Source of the DNA: Olleya aquimaris
Lineage (GTDB): Bacteria; Bacteroidota; Bacteroidia; Flavobacteriales; Flavobacteriaceae
Direction: 5' to 3'
DNA length: 36,750 nt
NCBI RefSeq assembly: GCF_003259525.1
Contig: NZ_QLLO01000013.1
Coordinates: forward strand, 1 to 36,750
Positions 7,780-15,210 of this stretch are shown here, one piece after another (within the stretch, counting starts at the first letter, position 1; each line of letters begins with the position of its first letter). Position numbers and translations under genes: made by a program. The notes beneath the pieces were generated by a model. It saw only the letters and a program-made list of their open reading frames with translations, was not told where the DNA came from and made no database searches.

Positions 7780-8670
7780 ATGACCATTCTAGACGGAAAA
7801 AAAGTTAGTAACGACATTAAAAACGAAATTAAAGCTGAAGTTGACAAAATGAAAGCTAATAATGAGAAAGTCCCTCATTTAGCTGCAGTCATAGTTGGTA
7901 ATGATGGCGCAAGTTTAACCTACGTAGGTAGTAAGGTTAGAGCTTGCGAGCGTGTTGGTTTTGAATCTACTATGGTGAGATTGTCTAATACTACTAGCGA
8001 AGTTGAGCTGTTAGATAAAATTGAAGAACTTAATAACAACGATGATATAGATGGTTTTATCATCCAGTTGCCACTACCAGATCAAATAGATACCCAAAAA
8101 GTATTAATGGCTGTGCATCCAGATAAAGATGTTGATGGGTTTCATCCAACTAATTTTGGAAAAATGGCGTTAGACATGTCTACTTTTATCCCTGCCACTC
8201 CCTTTGGAATATTAGAGTTGTTAGACAGATATAATGTAGATACCAAAGGTAAACATACTGTGGTAATTGGTCGTTCCCATATTGTTGGTCGTCCAATGAG
8301 TATTTTAATGGGTCGTAAAGGGTTTCCTGGAAATTCAACAGTAACATTAACCCATAGTCACACTAAAAATATTACTCAAATTACCAGTCAAGCAGATATT
8401 ATTATATCAGCATTAGGAGTGCCTAACTTTTTAAAAGCAGAGATGGTTAAAGATGATGCAGTTATTATTGATGTTGGGATTACTCGTGTACCAGACGATT
8501 CTACAGAAAAAGGATATCGTATTACAGGTGATGTAGATTTTGAAAACGTGAGTAAAAAAGCAAGCCATATTACACCTGTTCCAGGTGGAGTAGGACCAAT
8601 GACCATTGCAATGTTGCTAAAAAACACTCTGCTAGCAAGAGAGCGTCACAGAAAAGGATATAAAGAATAA
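7780..8670 (+). CDS. folD: Bifunctional methylenetetrahydrofolate dehydrogenase/cyclohydrolase FolD
   Basis: FolD interconverts 5,10-methylene-, 5,10-methenyl- and 10-formyl-tetrahydrofolate in the cytoplasm, using NADP+ or NAD+, and supplies one-carbon units for purines and formyl-Met-tRNA. The 296-aa product carries the signature YVGSKVRACERVGF with the catalytic Tyr/Lys, QLPLPDQ, KDVDGFHPTN, the nucleotide-binding VVIGRSHIVGRP, and the C-terminal TPVPGGVGPMTIAMLLKNT. Length and motifs are typical. It begins just after the right arm of the repeat that flanks the S23-like gene, so its transcription may come from ffh or from within the insert. A strong terminator follows. Confidence 0.97.
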   Translation: MTILDGKKVSNDIKNEIKAEVDKMKANNEKVPHLAAVIVGNDGASLTYVGSKVRACERVGFESTMVRLSNTTSEVELLDKIEELNNNDDIDGFIIQLPLPDQIDTQKVLMAVHPDKDVDGFHPTNFGKMALDMSTFIPATPFGILELLDRYNVDTKGKHTVVIGRSHIVGRPMSILMGRKGFPGNSTVTLTHSHTKNITQITSQADIIISALGVPNFLKAEMVKDDAVIIDVGITRVPDDSTEKGYRITGDVDFENVSKKASHITPVPGGVGPMTIAMLLKNTLLARERHRKGYKE

Positions 8671-8695
8671 ATACAATTTAATTACTTATTTTTAA

Positions 8696-8725
8696 AACCT
8701 GAAACTTATCGTTTCAGGTTTTTTT
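8696..8725 (+). terminator. Intrinsic terminator of folD, abutting the next start codon
   Basis: AACCTGAAAC (8696-8705) pairs perfectly with GTTTCAGGTT (8711-8720) across a 5-nt loop, followed by five more T. The last T is immediately followed by the ATG of the YwaF-like gene at 8726. Confidence 0.85.
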
Positions 8726-9439
8726 ATGCAATTATTAGCTAGAGTACAATTTGGAAGTTTAGAACACCTATTGCCTATTATATTGGCAATTGTTTTTTGT
8801 ATAGTAATGTTTAGTTATGTTAAATCTAAATCTGAAAAAACAAAGAGTTTGGTTTTTAAGTATTTGGGCATTTTTGTTTCTGGTTTTATACTTGTTTTTC
8901 ATGTCTATCAAATCTGTTTAGGAGACTATAATTTTAAAACCGATTTACCCTTATTTCTATGTAGTTTTATTGCTTTGTTTATTTGGGTATTCACTTTGAC
9001 TCAAAAATACAGTCTATTTGAAATTTTACTGTTTTGGATAATTGCTGGAACGTCTCAGGGAGTGATTACTCCAGATATTGCTGAAGGTTTTCCTAGTTTT
9101 GATTATTTTAGATACTGGGTAGTACACCTAGGGTTATTGACAATAATTGCTTATGCAATTGCTATTTTAAAGATGAGACCAACTATAAAAAGCGTGTTTA
9201 AATCTTTTTTTATGTTGCAAATTTATGTGGTATGTATGTTAGTTGTTAATTATAGTTTAGGTACTAATTATTCTTATTTAAATAGCAAGCCTATTTCCGG
9301 TTCAGTTTTAGATTATTTAGGAGACTGGCCTTATTACATCATTATCGCTCAACTGATTTTGTTACCACTTTTTTTACTAATTTATTTTCCGTTTTATTTG
9401 GCAAAAAAAAAGAGTCTCAATACTATTGAAACTCTTTAG
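8726..9439 (+). CDS. YwaF/TIGR02206-like integral membrane protein
   Basis: The 237-aa protein has about seven hydrophobic helices and the features of the YwaF family: FGSLEHLLPI at the N-terminus, a central GVITPDIAEGFPSFDYFRYW and a late GTNYSYLN..PISGSVLDYLGDWPYY. The biochemical role of the family is not known. The ATG at 8726 is the only sensible start, because the FGSLEHLLP segment begins eight residues later and no other ATG precedes it. That start directly follows the folD terminator T-run, so its mRNA must either read through the terminator or start inside it. The 3' end overlaps the hairpin that terminates the convergent minus-strand genes. Confidence 0.85.
   Translation: MQLLARVQFGSLEHLLPIILAIVFCIVMFSYVKSKSEKTKSLVFKYLGIFVSGFILVFHVYQICLGDYNFKTDLPLFLCSFIALFIWVFTLTQKYSLFEILLFWIIAGTSQGVITPDIAEGFPSFDYFRYWVVHLGLLTIIAYAIAILKMRPTIKSVFKSFFMLQIYVVCMLVVNYSLGTNYSYLNSKPISGSVLDYLGDWPYYIIIAQLILLPLFLLIYFPFYLAKKKSLNTIETL
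9403..9437 (-). terminator. Terminator of the minus-strand cluster, inside the YwaF-like 3' end
   Basis: AAAGAGTCTCAA (9409-9420) pairs with TTGAAACTCTTT (9426-9437) with one mismatch. On the minus strand it is followed by a run of nine T (complement of 9403-9411). The hairpin occupies coding sequence of the convergent gene. Confidence 0.7.
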
Positions 9440-9456
9440 GTATTTTAAGTTAACTA

Positions 9457-9648
9457 TTATTCGGAATCTGCAGGTTCGTCTTTTCTGTATTTTAACATAG
9501 ACACACCAGCAATAAAAAACACACCACCTAATATGGTCAGTGCCCAAGGGTTTAGCGATGTCATATCGTTTCCAAAGACACCTAATACACCTAGTATTAA
9601 TGCAATCATTCCACCTATTGTTAGGATAAGAGCTAGTATTTTAATCAT
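9457..9648 (-). CDS. Small two-helix membrane protein
   Basis: This 63-aa protein consists of two hydrophobic helices (about 4-25 and 37-53) joined by a short loop containing NDMTSLNPWA, and ends in a charged tail (KYRKDEPADSE). I do not recognise a specific family. Similar small membrane proteins are common in Flavobacteriia without known roles. It is the last gene of the minus-strand run, 60 nt after the VOC gene, and is followed by a good terminator, which supports its being a real transcribed gene. Confidence 0.7.
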   Translation of the reverse strand: MIKILALILTIGGMIALILGVLGVFGNDMTSLNPWALTILGGVFFIAGVSMLKYRKDEPADSE

Positions 9649-9708
9649 AATCTTAAAAATTTAGGTTAGTATTTATAAAAATAAACAATTTTTAATTAAT
9701 GTTAAAAA

Positions 9709-10131
9709 CTACTTGGCAAACAATTGTGACTGGTCTTTAAAGGCTTTAAACTCTAAAGCATTTCCTGCTGGATCTTTAAAAAACATGGTTTTTTGTTCGC
9801 CAACCAAACCTTCAAACCTAATATAAGGCTCTATAATAAAGTTGATGTTTTTTGACTTTAAGTGAGCTTCAAATTGTGTGAAAACCTCCCAATCTAAAAC
9901 CACTCCGTAATGTGGTACAGGAACGTGTTTACCATCTACTTCATTTGCAGCATCATCTTCTTCCGATTTTGCCTTGTAATGAATAACTAACTGGTGCCCA
10001 AAAAAATTGAAGTCTACCCAATGGTCACTACTTCGTCCTTCCTCGCAGTTTAAAATATCTCTGTAAAACATGCGACACTCTTCTAAATTATGAACAGGAA
10101 TCGCTACATGAAAAGGTGATAATGTACTCAT
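9709..10131 (-). CDS. VOC-family (glyoxalase/dioxygenase-fold) protein
   Basis: The 140-aa product is a single vicinal-oxygen-chelate unit pair. It starts with [21 protein letters not shown], whose first His is a usual metal ligand, has a central PHYGVVLDW with a second His, and ends with [13 protein letters not shown], whose Glu is the usual last ligand. Members include lactoylglutathione lyases, fosfomycin-resistance enzymes and dioxygenases, and the substrate cannot be assigned here. It starts 6 nt after the rluF stop, so it is cotranscribed with rluF. Confidence 0.88.
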   Translation of the reverse strand: MSTLSPFHVAIPVHNLEECRMFYRDILNCEEGRSSDHWVDFNFFGHQLVIHYKAKSEEDDAANEVDGKHVPVPHYGVVLDWEVFTQFEAHLKSKNINFIIEPYIRFEGLVGEQKTMFFKDPAGNALEFKAFKDQSQLFAK

Positions 10132-10137
10132 AATGTA

Positions 10138-10902
10138 TTAGTTTTTCCGTCTGTTTTTAGACGATTTTTCTTCATAAGTTTTTGTAGAATCCTCCAATAA
10201 TAAGTTTAATGTTTTTAGCTCATTATCTGTAAATTCTCTGTATTCGCCTATAGGCACATCCAACTTTATGTTCATGATACGTACTCGTTTTAAGGACGTC
10301 ACTTCATAAGTTAAATATTCGCACATACGTCTAATTTGTCTGTTTAAACCTTGTGTAAGTATTATACTAAAGGTATGAGAATCTATCTTTTTAACCGAAC
10401 ATTTCTTTGTGGTTTTTCCTAAATCTTCTAAATAAATTCCACCAGACATACGTTTTATAAACGTTTGAGAAATTGGTTTATCAACCGTTACTATATATTC
10501 TTTTTCGTGATTATTACTAGCTCTTAAAATCTTATTGACTATATCACCATCGTCCGTTAGAAAAATTAAACCCTCACTTGGTTTATCTAATCGCCCAATA
10601 GGAAAAATACGTTTTGGGTAATTTATAAAGTCAATAATATTGTCTTTCTCTACATTAGTGTCTGTTGTGCAAACTATACCTACTGGTTTATTAAAGGCTA
10701 AATAAACAGGTTTTTCAGAGTTGTTTTTTATAATTTCTCCATCAACAGCAACAACATCTGTAGGGCTTACTTTGGTACCCATTTCTGGTACTATACCATT
10801 AATAGTAACACGTCCAGCTTCTATAAGTTTGTCGCCTTCACGACGCGAGCAGTACCCAGCTTCACTAAGATATTTATTAAGTCTTGTTAGTTTAGTTTCC
10901 AA
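10138..10902 (-). CDS. rluF: 23S rRNA pseudouridine synthase RluF
   Basis: RluF isomerises a uridine of 23S rRNA (U2604 in E. coli) to pseudouridine. The 254-aa protein has an N-terminal S4 RNA-binding domain (about 5-60, RLNKYLSEAGYCSRREGDKLI) followed by the RsuA/RluB/E/F catalytic domain. Asp106 in GRLDKPSEGLIFLT is the expected catalytic residue, and GLNRQIRRMCEYL is conserved further on. The basic tail (EEKSSKNRRKN) is variable in the family. A sister enzyme of the RsuA group is a lesser possibility. The gene is packed between the hydrolase (6-nt gap) and the VOC gene (6-nt gap). Confidence 0.9.
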   Translation of the reverse strand: METKLTRLNKYLSEAGYCSRREGDKLIEAGRVTINGIVPEMGTKVSPTDVVAVDGEIIKNNSEKPVYLAFNKPVGIVCTTDTNVEKDNIIDFINYPKRIFPIGRLDKPSEGLIFLTDDGDIVNKILRASNNHEKEYIVTVDKPISQTFIKRMSGGIYLEDLGKTTKKCSVKKIDSHTFSIILTQGLNRQIRRMCEYLTYEVTSLKRVRIMNIKLDVPIGEYREFTDNELKTLNLLLEDSTKTYEEKSSKNRRKN

Positions 10903-10908
10903 AATAAT

Positions 10909-11748
10909 TTAAGATTTAATAAAATTAATAATTGCTTCATTTACACTGTTATCACGTAATCCATGTCCAAAACCTTCAGTAGTTATTAATGTTGAATTTT
11001 TAAAATTAGAACTAATCAATTCCGCTTCATCATATTTAATAACCTCATCATGTTTGTCGTGTATTATTAATCCTTCAACGTTAATTTTTGATGCAAATTT
11101 AGCTGATGAAAAATGTGAAGGTTCATAATTAAACCGATCAAAAACCAACTGGTTTAATCCGTTTTCAATCCTACTATTGTAACCAAGCATATTAACGTAG
11201 TTTTTAAAAACGTTAGTAAACTCGGATGGTGCGCCTAATAAAGCTAGTTTTTTTAATGCTGAATGCTGATAGTTGTGTTGAAAAAACACAGAAGCCATTC
11301 CGCCAACTGAGTGGCCAACAATAGTGTCTGGTTGGTAATGGTTAGCAACTACATTTATAAACTCGGAATATAAAATGGCATTAAATTGTTTACCTCCAGA
11401 TTTACCGTGTGCAGGACCATCTAATGCAACAATGTTATAGTCTTGGGCTTGTAATGTTTTAATTAGCTTTTTCCATCTAAAACTATTGCTTTCCCAACCA
11501 TGAGCAAATAAAACAGTCTCTTTAGACCCTTCCCACAGATAGGTTTGAATGTCTAAGTTATTATACCTTAAGGTATGTTGCTTTGCAGTATTTAAAAATT
11601 GTTCTTGTGTTGGATTTAATCTACCTTGTCTTGGTGTAGCAAATAAGTTAAGTGCTTTTACACTAGCATATTTAGGTGCTACGTAGCTAACCATATTTAA
11701 GGAACTACCTATAATTTTTGGTACTGCTTTAGCAATGACTTTTTTCAT
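10909..11748 (-). CDS. Alpha/beta-hydrolase fold protein
   Basis: The 279-aa protein shows the canonical hydrolase pattern: the oxyanion segment FAHGWESNSFRW (about 82-92), ALDGPAHGKSGG, the nucleophile elbow GHSVGG with Ser147, a probable acid in IIHDKHDEVI (about 232) and the catalytic His in GFGHGLRD (about 262). An N-terminal segment of about 60 residues precedes the hydrolase core, without a clear signal peptide. The substrate is unknown; esterase or thioesterase-type activity is the family expectation. It belongs to the tightly packed minus-strand run between the cupin gene and rluF. Confidence 0.88.
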   Translation of the reverse strand: MKKVIAKAVPKIIGSSLNMVSYVAPKYASVKALNLFATPRQGRLNPTQEQFLNTAKQHTLRYNNLDIQTYLWEGSKETVLFAHGWESNSFRWKKLIKTLQAQDYNIVALDGPAHGKSGGKQFNAILYSEFINVVANHYQPDTIVGHSVGGMASVFFQHNYQHSALKKLALLGAPSEFTNVFKNYVNMLGYNSRIENGLNQLVFDRFNYEPSHFSSAKFASKINVEGLIIHDKHDEVIKYDEAELISSNFKNSTLITTEGFGHGLRDNSVNEAIINFIKS

Positions 11749-11753
11749 TTTAT

Positions 11754-12119
11754 TTATTGGTCTTCACGGTTAACTAAATCCATAGAAAATGCAGGTGTGC
11801 ATATAGCTATATACTCGCAAGCTACAGTAAATGGATTAGAATATTGCACTCTGGTATTTTTTTCAATTTTAATAGACTGTCCTGCTTCTAAAACTATTAG
11901 TTCATCATCTATAATAAATTGTTTTTTACCTTTAATAATATACGTGTATTCGTCAAATTCTGGAGTCTGAAATGGTTCGCTCCAACCAGCTGGTGCAATC
12001 ATGTGTGCTATACTTATGTCTTTATTGCCATTTGTAGCCAGTCCAAAATGCTCTTCTATGACTTTGCCATCTGTAGTTGGTACAACAAATGGGCTATCTT
12101 GTATTTTGTATTTTTTCAT
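11754..12119 (-). CDS. Cupin-domain protein
   Basis: The product (121 aa from the chosen start) is a small single-domain cupin: PEFDEYTYIIKGKKQFIIDDE forms the first conserved strand pair and LEAGQSIKIEKNTRVQYSNP the second. The usual first-motif His pair is not obvious, so metal binding is doubtful. I chose the ATG at 12119 (MKKYKIQD). An in-frame ATG at 12140 would overlap the upstream lipoprotein gene by 11 nt and add seven residues. Such proteins often act as small-molecule sensors or isomerases, but nothing here fixes a substrate. Confidence 0.82.
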   Translation of the reverse strand: MKKYKIQDSPFVVPTTDGKVIEEHFGLATNGNKDISIAHMIAPAGWSEPFQTPEFDEYTYIIKGKKQFIIDDELIVLEAGQSIKIEKNTRVQYSNPFTVACEYIAICTPAFSMDLVNREDQ

Positions 12120-12129
12120 AATTATTAAT

Positions 12130-12681
12130 TTACCATCCAACCATAAAATGTTTGATTTTAGCTGATTCAGGTATATTTGCCTCTTCTACAGTTTTAGAGA
12201 TGTCAAACCTAAACTCTGCTGGTAATTCGTTTTTATCTATTAAAAAGAAAACATCGCTTTCTTTAACAAAAACAGAAATGCTTCTAAACGAATTCTGAAT
12301 TTTAGTTATGGTATAATTAGATTTGATATCCTTAAAAGTACTATTGATAGTAATACCTTTTTCTGTTTTAAACCTTGGGTCTTTTATTTTTATACTAGAG
12401 ATTGTTGCTGTAGAATCTAAAGATTGATTAGGAGTTAAACTTAGCAAGTGTTTTCCACCTTTTTCATAAATGTCTATAGTATTTAAAGTACCAGTAAACT
12501 CGTCTCCAGCAATTGGACTTATTATAGAATCGTTAGCAAAAATGACTTTTAAATCTTTAACTTCTGTCGAGTCTGTTAATAGTCCAATATTTTGATTTTG
12601 AACTAAAAACGGATCTGTTTCAGTTTTACAAGAGGTAAATGTTATTGTTATAACGCTTAAGGCTAATAGTGTTTTTTTCAT
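12130..12681 (-). CDS. Uncharacterised lipoprotein
   Basis: The 183-aa product begins with a lipoprotein signal peptide and lipobox (TFTSC, Cys19) and is otherwise predicted beta-rich and soluble, so it should be anchored in the envelope. I do not recognise a family. The repeated pattern of short strands separated by Lys/Asp/Ser-rich turns is typical of small Bacteroidota envelope lipoproteins. It lies 40 nt downstream of the HerA/YjgR-like ATPase gene and just upstream of the cupin gene, so it is probably in the same transcript, though the neighbours suggest no common pathway. Confidence 0.8.
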   Translation of the reverse strand: MKKTLLALSVITITFTSCKTETDPFLVQNQNIGLLTDSTEVKDLKVIFANDSIISPIAGDEFTGTLNTIDIYEKGGKHLLSLTPNQSLDSTATISSIKIKDPRFKTEKGITINSTFKDIKSNYTITKIQNSFRSISVFVKESDVFFLIDKNELPAEFRFDISKTVEEANIPESAKIKHFMVGW

Positions 12682-12721
12682 TAAAAATTATTTAGTTTAT
12701 TGTTTACACCTAAAATGTGGT

Positions 12722-14251
12722 TTATTTCATTACTCGTTTTAAAATACCAAAAACGCTTCTAATAAAGGTTGCGCTAGTTAATACTTTTATTATTGGGTTT
12801 TGTGCTGTACTACGTCGTCTTGTCGTTTTTTTTGTTTTGGCTTCCTGTTCTTTTTCTTTTTCCAATCTTGCATCTTCCTTCTGTTTAAGTTTTTCTGCTT
12901 GATTGATTTTTTTGTTAAGCATCTCGTAAGCACTTTCTCTATCTATGGTTTCATTGTATTTTAAAACCAATTTAGAGTCATCAAGTAGCGTTTGTAATTC
13001 GGTTTCATTTAAAATATCCATTCTACTCATTGGCGCACGCATCATGGTTGCTGCTAATGGCGTAGGGCGTCCTTTTTCGTCTAAAGCAGAGACTAAAGCT
13101 TCTCCAGTACCTAAAGAGGTTAAAACATCAGCAGTGTCATAATATTCGGTATCTGGATAATTTTGAGCAGTTAATTTTATAGCTTTTCTGTCTTTAGCTG
13201 TAAAAGCACGTAAAGCATGTTGAATTTTAAGACCTAACTGACTTAAAACACCTTCCGGAACATCTGTTGGATTTTGGGTAACAAAGTATAATCCAACACC
13301 TTTACTTCGGATTAACTTTACAATACTTTCTATTTGATTTAAAAGTGCTTTTGAAGCTTCGTTAAAAATTAAATGAGCTTCGTCTATAAACATGACTAAT
13401 TCTGGTTGTCCAGAATCCCCTTGTTCTGGCAAGGTTTCATAGATTTCTGCTAAAAGGCTTAGCATAAATGTAGAAAACAATTTAGGTCTATCTTGAATGT
13501 CTGTTAAGCGAATAATATTGATATACCCTCGACCATCTCTGGTGGTTCTTAACAAATCTTCGACTTCAAAACTTTTTTCGCCAAAAAACAAGTCGCCTCC
13601 TTGCTGTTCTATTTCTATAAGTTTTCTTAAAATAGCACCAGTTGAAGCGGTAGAAATACGTCCATAGGCTTCTTCAAATTCTGGTTTACCTTCGTTGGTA
13701 CAGTACTGTAATATTTTTTTAAAATCTTTTAAGTCTAGAAGAGGTAATTTATTATCGTCACAATATTTAAAAATAACCGAAACTATTCCAGATTGAGTTT
13801 CTGTAAGATCTAAGATTCGAGACAATAAAACAGGTCCAAACTCGCTAATCGTTGCACGAAGTCTTACACCATCTTGCTCAGAAAGACTCATAATTTCTAC
13901 AGGAAAAGATTTTGGAGTAAAGTCTAATCCAATTTTCTCATGACGTTCATCAATTTTAGGATGTCCTGGACTAGGTTGAGCAATTCCACTTAAATCACCT
14001 TTAATGTCCATTAATAAAACAGGAATGCCTTTTTCGCTTAAATTTTCAGCTAAAACTTGTAGTGTTTTAGTTTTTCCAGTTCCAGTTGCACCAGCAATTA
14101 AACCATGTCTATTCATGGTTTTTAAAGGTACATTTACATAAGCATTTTTAATGGTTTGACCATCTAACATGGCAGATCCAAGTGTAATAAAATCGCCTTT
14201 ACAAGTGTTTCCTTTAGTGATATGGTTAAAAAAATCCTCCTGTCTACTCAT
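12722..14251 (-). CDS. HerA/YjgR-like (DUF853) ATPase
   Basis: The 509-aa protein is a P-loop ATPase of the HerA/FtsK-related YjgR (DUF853) group. Walker A is GATGTGKT (54-61), Walker B is VMFIDEAHLIF (about 283-293), and there is an arginine-containing motif in VPEGVLSQLGLKIQHALRAF. The C-terminal 60 residues are a Lys/Glu-rich probable coiled coil followed by basic RRRS. The cellular role of the family is not established; HerA itself translocates DNA with NurA, but no nuclease partner lies next to it here. It heads the minus-strand run and is transcribed divergently from queE. Confidence 0.88.
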   Translation of the reverse strand: MSRQEDFFNHITKGNTCKGDFITLGSAMLDGQTIKNAYVNVPLKTMNRHGLIAGATGTGKTKTLQVLAENLSEKGIPVLLMDIKGDLSGIAQPSPGHPKIDERHEKIGLDFTPKSFPVEIMSLSEQDGVRLRATISEFGPVLLSRILDLTETQSGIVSVIFKYCDDNKLPLLDLKDFKKILQYCTNEGKPEFEEAYGRISTASTGAILRKLIEIEQQGGDLFFGEKSFEVEDLLRTTRDGRGYINIIRLTDIQDRPKLFSTFMLSLLAEIYETLPEQGDSGQPELVMFIDEAHLIFNEASKALLNQIESIVKLIRSKGVGLYFVTQNPTDVPEGVLSQLGLKIQHALRAFTAKDRKAIKLTAQNYPDTEYYDTADVLTSLGTGEALVSALDEKGRPTPLAATMMRAPMSRMDILNETELQTLLDDSKLVLKYNETIDRESAYEMLNKKINQAEKLKQKEDARLEKEKEQEAKTKKTTRRRSTAQNPIIKVLTSATFIRSVFGILKRVMK

Positions 14252-14342
14252 TCTTAAAAATATTTATGTAAAAATACTAATCTTAGCTTAAATCCTTGAA
14301 AACTTTCAAGTTTAAATGCTTAAAATTTCCAACAGATAAGAT

Positions 14343-14350
14343 TATATTTG
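14343..14350 (+). promoter_or_regulatory. -7 element for queE
   Basis: TATATTTG is a perfect TAnnTTTG match ending 6 nt before the ATG at 14357. The transcript would have almost no leader. No convincing -33 TTG is visible. Confidence 0.5.
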
Positions 14351-14356
14351 CGCCAC

Positions 14357-14986
14357 ATGAAACAAGAAATACAAGATTTAGTTAATAAAGGGTTGATGTT
14401 GCCTTTAATGGAAGAGTTTTACACTATTCAAGGTGAAGGTTATCATAAAGGGACTGCTGCTTATTTTATTAGAATTGGTGGTTGCGATGTTGGTTGTCAT
14501 TGGTGCGACGTTAAAGAAAGTTGGATAGCAGATTTACATCCTCCAACAAAAACAGAAACAATAGTGCAAAACGCTAAAAAATATAGCGATACAGTAGTAG
14601 TTACAGGTGGAGAACCGCTAACTTGGGATATGACCGAGTTAACCTCAAAGCTTAAAGCTGAAAACTGTAAAACACATATTGAAACCTCTGGAGCTTATGA
14701 GTTGACAGGAGAATGGGATTGGATATGTTTGTCTCCTAAAAAAATGAAATTACCAACACAAAGTGTGTATGAAAAAGCCAACGAGCTAAAATGTATTATT
14801 TACAATAAAGATGATTTTAAGTTTGCTGAAGCGCAAGCCGAAAAAGTTAATAACGATTGTATTTTATACCTTCAACCAGAATGGAGTAAGCGTGATACTA
14901 TGATTCCTTTAATTGTAGATTATGTAATGGCTAATCCTAAATGGAAAGTGTCATTGCAGACACATAAATATTTAAATATACCTTAA
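14357..14986 (+). CDS. queE: 7-carboxy-7-deazaguanine synthase QueE
   Basis: QueE is a radical SAM enzyme that converts 6-carboxy-tetrahydropterin to 7-carboxy-7-deazaguanine in the queuosine pathway. The 209-aa product shows the QueE cluster motif C43-x3-C47-x2-C50 (GGCDVGCHWCD), the substrate-binding FYTIQGEG before it, and TGGEPL further on. I start it at the ATG 14357; a TTG-initiated extension to 14348 would run through the promoter element and is unlikely. A strong terminator follows. No other queuosine gene is nearby. Confidence 0.93.
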   Translation: MKQEIQDLVNKGLMLPLMEEFYTIQGEGYHKGTAAYFIRIGGCDVGCHWCDVKESWIADLHPPTKTETIVQNAKKYSDTVVVTGGEPLTWDMTELTSKLKAENCKTHIETSGAYELTGEWDWICLSPKKMKLPTQSVYEKANELKCIIYNKDDFKFAEAQAEKVNNDCILYLQPEWSKRDTMIPLIVDYVMANPKWKVSLQTHKYLNIP

Positions 14987-14987
14987 T

Positions 14988-15016
14988 AAAAAGCCTTCAT
15001 TTTGTGAAGGCTTTTT
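14988..15016 (+). terminator. Intrinsic terminator after queE
   Basis: AAAAAGCCTTCA (14988-14999) pairs perfectly with TGAAGGCTTTTT (15005-15016) across a 5-nt loop. The stem itself provides the T-run. Confidence 0.85.
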
Positions 15017-15210
15017 AGTTGATACACTTTTCAAGCTGTTATTTTTTTACTGAAAGTAATATTTTTAGCTGCTTCACTTTCATTTTTGTATTAATTTGTA
15101 TTTTAAAGTATTAAATTGTAAGCGTTTTATCGTTTAGTGTTTTTATAATGAAACATAAAGCTAATATTTGCTTCAACAAATAGAACTAAAGAATTTAAAA
15201 ATATAAGATT

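Noticed and set aside
11754-14251. HerA-like ATPase, lipoprotein and cupin as a phage-defence island
   Set aside because: The ATPase belongs to the YjgR-like group and has no nuclease, SIR2 or DUF4297 partner; neighbours are ordinary housekeeping-type genes.
15017-15210. Vegetative promoter for asnB around TAATATTTG (15162-15170)
   Set aside because: It has three instead of two bases between TA and TTTG and no TTG at the right distance, so I did not list it as a feature.
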